Shown: positions 59,901 through 64,000 of the stretch, one piece after another
Numbering within the stretch: position 1 is the stretch's first letter
How the letters are laid out: each line of letters begins with the position of its first letter
Assembly (NCBI GenBank): GCA_965365285.1
Contig: CBDUBC010000003.1
Coordinates: 23,794-87,793, forward strand
Reading direction: 5' to 3'
Origin: JAURDE01 sp965365285
GTDB taxonomy: Bacteria > Bdellovibrionota > Bacteriovoracia > Bacteriovoracales > Bacteriovoracaceae
Length of the DNA: 64,000 bases
Made by a program: the position numbers and the translations under genes
The notes under the pieces: model-generated
Databases searched by the model: none
What the model saw: only the letters and a program-made list of their open reading frames with translations
What the model was told of the DNA's origin: nothing

Positions 59901-61100
59901 ATGAGTTCAAATCCAACTGAAGCTCTTTACCAAAAATACAAAACTCTTCTTAAGGGACAACGCCTTCCGTCACTCGTCCTTGATTTAGACAAACTAGAAG
60001 AAAACATAACGGAAATTCTCAAAAGGGCCGGTGGTTTAAAAATAAGAATCGCCTCTAAGTCAGTGAGATGTTTACCGCTACTTGAACACGTTCTTAAGTC
60101 ATCAAACCAATATCAAGGTATCCTGTGCTTTAGTGCAGAAGAAGCAGACTTTTTAGCATCGCACAATCTCGATGATCTCGTCATTGCTTACCCTACGACT
60201 CAAAAAGAAATACTCAAAAAGATAGCAGCGCATATAAAACTTGGTAAAAAAATCCACCCAATGGTCGACTGCATAAAACATATTCAAATCCTTAATGAAG
60301 TTGGCAAAGAGTTTCAAATAGAAATTCCATACTGTCTTGAACTTGATATGAGTATGAAGATTCCTGGTATTCATTTTGGTGTATTAAGAAGTCCTGTTCG
60401 AAAATTAGAAGATGTTAAAAAGCTCATTGAGGATTCTAAAAAATATTCTTTCGCAAAATTAAAAGGTGTCATGGGCTACGAAGCACAGATCGCTGGACTC
60501 GGCGATTACAATCCAGCCTTTGGTATAAAAAATCCTATTATTCGTATGCTTAAAAATAAATCAATTCCCAAACTTCAAGATTTTAGAACCAAGGCCGTAG
60601 AATATATTAAATCTCAGGGCATTGAACTTGAATTTGTTAATGGTGGTGGCACCGGAAGTTTTGAATCAACAAAAAACGATCCTAGTGTTACAGAGATTGC
60701 AATGGGAAGCGGTCTCTTTTCTCCTACTCTATTTGATTATTATAAAAACTTTAAGCACAGACCTTCTCTTTTTTATGCTCTTGAGGTTTGTCGAAAACCC
60801 GAAAAGGGATTCATAACCTGTTTAGGTGGAGGATATATGGCAAGTGGGCCTATTGGTATTGATAAGGTCCCACGACCATTTTTACCGGAGGGGATAAAGC
60901 TAACAGAAAACGAAGGTGTTGGAGAGGTTCAAACTCCTCTTGAGACCGTGAGAGAGTTTGAAATAGGTGATCCTGTCTTCTTTCGTCATGCTAAGGCAGG
61001 TGAAGTTTGCGAACGGTTTAATTCCCTACTCGTCATTAAGGATAATCAAATCTCAAAAACTTGGCCTACCTATAGAGGTATGGGTGCCTGCTTTTTTTAA
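59901..61100 (+). CDS. PLP-dependent amino acid deaminase/aldolase (DSD1-type)
   Basis: This 399-residue fold-III PLP enzyme is related to D-threonine aldolase and D-serine dehydratase. The N-terminal barrel has SLVLDLDKLEENI and the Lys-bearing RIASKSVRCLPLLEHVL. The C-terminal part has FVNGGGTGSFESTK, CLGGGYMASGP and the closing HAKAGEVCERFN, typical of zinc-aided D-amino acid lyases. The exact substrate is unknown. It diverges from the GMC gene with a 50-base gap. Confidence 0.85.
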   Translation: MSSNPTEALYQKYKTLLKGQRLPSLVLDLDKLEENITEILKRAGGLKIRIASKSVRCLPLLEHVLKSSNQYQGILCFSAEEADFLASHNLDDLVIAYPTTQKEILKKIAAHIKLGKKIHPMVDCIKHIQILNEVGKEFQIEIPYCLELDMSMKIPGIHFGVLRSPVRKLEDVKKLIEDSKKYSFAKLKGVMGYEAQIAGLGDYNPAFGIKNPIIRMLKNKSIPKLQDFRTKAVEYIKSQGIELEFVNGGGTGSFESTKNDPSVTEIAMGSGLFSPTLFDYYKNFKHRPSLFYALEVCRKPEKGFITCLGGGYMASGPIGIDKVPRPFLPEGIKLTENEGVGEVQTPLETVREFEIGDPVFFRHAKAGEVCERFNSLLVIKDNQISKTWPTYRGMGACFF

Positions 61101-61146
61101 ATAGTATTTATTTAGACCCTCAACTAATTCTCCGAGTAGCCGACTA

Positions 61147-61155
61147 TGGTATAAT
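61147..61155 (+). promoter_or_regulatory. Extended -10 promoter for the Cys-rich protein gene
   Basis: TGGTATAAT is a perfect extended -10 element. An ATG at 61154 lies inside it, so translation more likely starts at ATG 61178, which has GGAG four bases upstream. Confidence 0.55.
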
Positions 61156-61177
61156 GCCTATGGGCGAATGGAGTTTA

Positions 61178-61534
61178 ATGGACGATAAAGTTAAACAAAT
61201 ATTTCTTATCTCTTTTGGTATTTTTGCCCTACTCATTTGGCATAACTATAATCAACCTTCTTTTCATGATAGTACTGAATATCGTGAATACCAAACCTAC
61301 ATGAATCAAAAGATTCAAAGAATCATCGATGAAAAAAACGGTACGGCCATTCAAAGCGAAAGGTCAATTTCTAGTGGAGCGACAAACTGCATCGGTTGTT
61401 GTCCCAATCATGGAGGAGTAATCTGTCATAATGGAAAAACCGTTTGTAAAAAAGGTTTGTCCCATCTTAGCTTTACCTGCCAAAACAATGGTTGTAACGC
61501 CTGTCCTGTTATTAATAAACTTAAGAAGAGATAA
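61178..61534 (+). CDS. Membrane-anchored protein with Cys-rich C-terminal module
   Basis: This 118-residue protein has one N-terminal membrane helix (FLISFGIFALLIW) and probably a periplasmic body. The last 45 residues are Cys-rich: NCIGCCPNHGGVICHNGKTV and then CKKGLSHLSFTCQNNGCNAC. Nine cysteines could form disulfides or bind metal. I do not recognise the family. It has its own promoter and ends with a 14-base overlap against the MscS gene. Confidence 0.72.
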   Translation: MDDKVKQIFLISFGIFALLIWHNYNQPSFHDSTEYREYQTYMNQKIQRIIDEKNGTAIQSERSISSGATNCIGCCPNHGGVICHNGKTVCKKGLSHLSFTCQNNGCNACPVINKLKKR

Positions 61535-63596
61535 AGTTTTTAGGTACTGTCTTTAAATGAACATCTCTTTGGGGAAAAGGGATCTCAATATTATATTCTC
61601 TAAATTTTGTCTCAATTTCCCAAAGATAATCAACATCAATTCGATCTTTCTTTGATTTTGGTCCGGAGACCCAAACCACTAGTTCAAAGTTAAGAGAACT
61701 ATCAGCGAACTCAGTTAACCAAACCTCTGGTGCTCTTCTAGGGTCATTGGTTATAGTGCTATCGATCATATAACTTGCTTCTAGAACTGCTTTTTTTACA
61801 AGTTCCTTATCCGTTCCATAAGCTACACCAAATGGAACGTGTACTCTTCTAGCATGATCGTGCAGTGTCCAGTTAATTACTCGAGTGTTAATAAATTCAC
61901 TATTTGGAACAAGTACATCGATATTATCTCTTGTTGTAATCCGAGTACTTCGTACGTTGATCTCTTGGACCTCACCTCTTAACCCAGACTCCAATTGAAC
62001 ATAATCTCCTACTCGAAGAGGTCGCTCAAACAAAAGAATAAGCCCCGATACAAAATTATTGAATATAGACTGTAAACCAAAACCGATCCCAACAGTAAGC
62101 GCCCCAGCCACTAACGCTACATTACTAAAGTCAATTCCGATGGAGGATAAACCAAACATCACCCCAATACTTAAAATGACATAATGAGAGAGTCGACTGA
62201 GTATATAGAGTGAACTAGGATTAATATCAAATTTCTTTTGGCTGATTCGGTCAATAGAATAACGAACACCTCGACTGAGATAGAGTGAAATAAAAATGAT
62301 GAGAATGACATTCACTATTCCTAAGATCGTTACCGGAGCATCTCCTAAAGTAAAAATGCTTTTAGATAGCAAATTAGTCAATTCAGAAAAAACAAATGTC
62401 AGCTTATCCCAAAAAATGACGGCCTTGGATTTGAGTGCACTTTCTGCACCAAATGAAATCTTATCAAGAACTTTGATGAGATTAATTCCCACCCACAGCT
62501 CCTTTGAAATCTCTTGCGTTTTAGAAATTAGTTCAGAAATGATGGCAGAGTTTGAATTTCCTTTTTCAAGAGACCTTAGAAGCCTTTTTATTCTTTGCTC
62601 CCAAATTTTTAAATCTCGAGCTATTTCTTCCCGAATTTGTTTATTGACCTTGAGCTCTTCTTCAATGACTTTAAGCCCTTCATTTGAAATTCCATCTTTT
62701 ATTGAAAAAATATAGGATAATAATGCATTATTAAGATCAATGAGTTTAAAATAGCTCTCTTCGACTGAAGCTTCCCATTTTTTATTTCCAAAATAATAAC
62801 TCTCCTTACTTCTACTGTTCTTCTCTTTTTGGGACCTCTTGTACACATCAAGAACACGAGAAGACTCTTTCTTTCTTTTGGATACCCATACGTTATCAGA
62901 AGGTGTCACGGTTACTCTAGAATCGATTTCCCTCAACTGCTTTGTTTTATTTTCATAGTCCGTATTTATTTCTTTAAAAAGTTCTCTTTGATTTTTTTGT
63001 TTAAGATTATCAATAAGAAGCTTTATTTTTATATTAATTATTCTAAAACCGGCCATGACTTTGGCGGAGCTATTATTTTCCAATTTTAAGTAAGCAGCAA
63101 AAAGATCTTCATAAGAATTTTGATCTTCCGATATTTTATTACCAAGATCATTTATATCAAACTCGAGTTCGTTTCGCTCTAGTCTCAAGGAGTAAAGAGA
63201 ATTTAGAAAATTATAGAAACCTTTAAGATCATAGTTCTCTTTGCCTTCTTCTATTTTAATGGATGTCTTTTTTAGATCAGAAAACTTTTGCTCAACATAG
63301 TATCCTAAACCAAAGTTAATTTTTTCAATGACAGGAGAAATTTCTTTTTTCTGCTTTCGATCTAGATTGTTGTAGATCTCTTTTAGTTTAATTTTTAGAT
63401 TACTAATGTCTTTTTTATAGTTATCCCTATTCAGCTCATCTAAAAAGAGGAACCACCTTGGTTCCATGGCTCCTACATTTGGTAAGGGCGCTTTTTCAGT
63501 TTTTTGGGAATTTTGATCTGTGAGTAAACTCGTTAAGCCTTGCGACTGGACCGTAAAACTTAAGAAGAATAATATGAGAAGTATAGTTAATTTCAT
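61521..63596 (-). CDS. MscS-family mechanosensitive channel with long periplasmic region
   Basis: This 691-residue protein has a signal peptide (LLILFFLSFTVQSQ) and a long charged, helical periplasmic part (about 30-380). Membrane helices follow, then the MscS pore and upper-vestibule region: ALTVGIGFGLQSIFNNFVSG, FERPLRVGDYVQLESGLRG, RSTRITTRDNIDVLVPNS and VHVPFGVAYGTD. It should open under membrane tension and release solutes. The layout is like MscK or YbdG-type large members. It diverges from the partial gene at the right edge. Confidence 0.92.
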   Translation of the reverse strand: MKLTILLILFFLSFTVQSQGLTSLLTDQNSQKTEKAPLPNVGAMEPRWFLFLDELNRDNYKKDISNLKIKLKEIYNNLDRKQKKEISPVIEKINFGLGYYVEQKFSDLKKTSIKIEEGKENYDLKGFYNFLNSLYSLRLERNELEFDINDLGNKISEDQNSYEDLFAAYLKLENNSSAKVMAGFRIINIKIKLLIDNLKQKNQRELFKEINTDYENKTKQLREIDSRVTVTPSDNVWVSKRKKESSRVLDVYKRSQKEKNSRSKESYYFGNKKWEASVEESYFKLIDLNNALLSYIFSIKDGISNEGLKVIEEELKVNKQIREEIARDLKIWEQRIKRLLRSLEKGNSNSAIISELISKTQEISKELWVGINLIKVLDKISFGAESALKSKAVIFWDKLTFVFSELTNLLSKSIFTLGDAPVTILGIVNVILIIFISLYLSRGVRYSIDRISQKKFDINPSSLYILSRLSHYVILSIGVMFGLSSIGIDFSNVALVAGALTVGIGFGLQSIFNNFVSGLILLFERPLRVGDYVQLESGLRGEVQEINVRSTRITTRDNIDVLVPNSEFINTRVINWTLHDHARRVHVPFGVAYGTDKELVKKAVLEASYMIDSTITNDPRRAPEVWLTEFADSSLNFELVVWVSGPKSKKDRIDVDYLWEIETKFREYNIEIPFPQRDVHLKTVPKNFISS

Positions 63597-63654
63597 GATT
63601 TAAGACCTTTATCTTATTTTAGAAGAGGATGAGGGAAATATAAAAAGGTAATTT

Positions 63655-64000
63655 TTGACAGCTCGATACCTAATTCTTTTAATCTGCTTTCTCTTTTCCT
63701 TCGAATCGTACGCTGAGATCCTTTTGGGAAAAGACGGATTACTATACGAAATCACTCGGGAGGATGTAACGAAGTATAATCAATCTCACCCTGATACCAT
63801 AGCGCCTTTGTGGGAAATAGGAGGAGGTTTAGTATGGGTTCAGTTTCCTGATTACCCTGGTTCCGACTACCAATACCATATTACTCTCCCCTTTCCAGCG
63901 GCCGTATATCGTGGAGAAATTTTAAGAGCTGAAAGAGATGAGGGAATAAGAGGGAGGTTTTTAAATTATGAACGGATTGAGCTTGATTTAAGCTTTGATG
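63655..64000 (+). CDS. Exported protein, N-terminal part, cut by the right edge
   Basis: The frame stays open to the window end, giving 115 codons. A signal peptide is clear (ARYLILLICFLFSFESYA). The mature part is beta-rich (PLWEIGGGLVWVQFPDYPG, YQYHITLPFPAAVYRGEIL). The start is TTG, with AAGG about six bases upstream. No family is recognised from this portion. It diverges from the MscS gene with 58 bases between starts. Confidence 0.65.
   Translation, partial: MTARYLILLICFLFSFESYAEILLGKDGLLYEITREDVTKYNQSHPDTIAPLWEIGGGLVWVQFPDYPGSDYQYHITLPFPAAVYRGEILRAERDEGIRGRFLNYERIELDLSFD

Overview
The window is AT-rich (high thirties percent GC by eye) and gene-dense, with about 63 protein genes, one tRNA and no gap above 300 bases. 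Many genes are exported proteins: lipoproteins, beta-barrels, two subtilisin-like proteases, MscS and TolC/RND parts. There is also a fused aspartate kinase/diaminopimelate decarboxylase. I saw no insertion sequence, phage gene, integrase or CRISPR array. The mix points to a Gram-negative bacterium and fits the Bacteriovorax/Halobacteriovorax side of Bdellovibrionota. That placement is inferred from gene content and composition, not proven.

Layout. 1-3 kb: a Fur-family regulator cut by the left edge, a MerC-like membrane protein, a 48-residue gene, and a zinc metallopeptidase overlapping an ATP-grasp ligase. 3-5 kb: msrA and an LMF1-like membrane protein on the minus strand. 5-10 kb: an exported protease module of two S8 proteases and a possible trans-acting propeptide/chaperone. 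10-16 kb: hemerythrin, HPPD, DoxX, a START protein, a MATCAP/QEGLA-type metallopeptidase, a phosphodiesterase and a LysR regulator. 16-20 kb: an M20 peptidase, GNAT and acetylpolyamine deacetylase operon, then a protein built of four 36-residue repeats. 20-25 kb: a large exported helical protein, tRNA-Val(GAC) with a clear promoter, an outer-membrane barrel and a FecR-domain/barrel fusion. 25-30 kb: copper ATPase with chaperone, a second START protein, an arrestin-like protein and an Spx/ArsC-like protein. 30-34 kb: a two-component di-iron oxygenase, a lysine-rich basic protein and a long FabG-type reductase. 34-41 kb: a degenerate GH16-fold protein, a DCC protein, an orphan histidine kinase, a fatty acid hydroxylase, a dienelactone hydrolase, NnrS, an FGE-fold lectin-like protein and an RRM protein. 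41-49 kb: typA, then a minus-strand operon of DEAD-box helicase, rhodanese, LysC-LysA fusion, BtuF-like and MMACHC-like proteins. 49-54 kb: a TolC-RND-TetR operon without an adaptor gene. 54-64 kb: a phosphoesterase, a HugZ-like protein, DUF1820, a GMC oxidoreductase with an extended aldehyde dehydrogenase, a DSD1-type PLP enzyme, a Cys-rich protein, MscS, and a partial exported protein at the right edge.

Organisation. Operon genes commonly touch or overlap by 4 bases (ATGA or GTGA). Of 16 convergent pairs, 14 overlap at their ends and 8 share exactly four bases (TTAA or CTAA) through their stop codons. Clear intrinsic terminators are few. Several promoters have an extended -10 element (TGnTATAAT). 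At least four genes appear to start with TTG.
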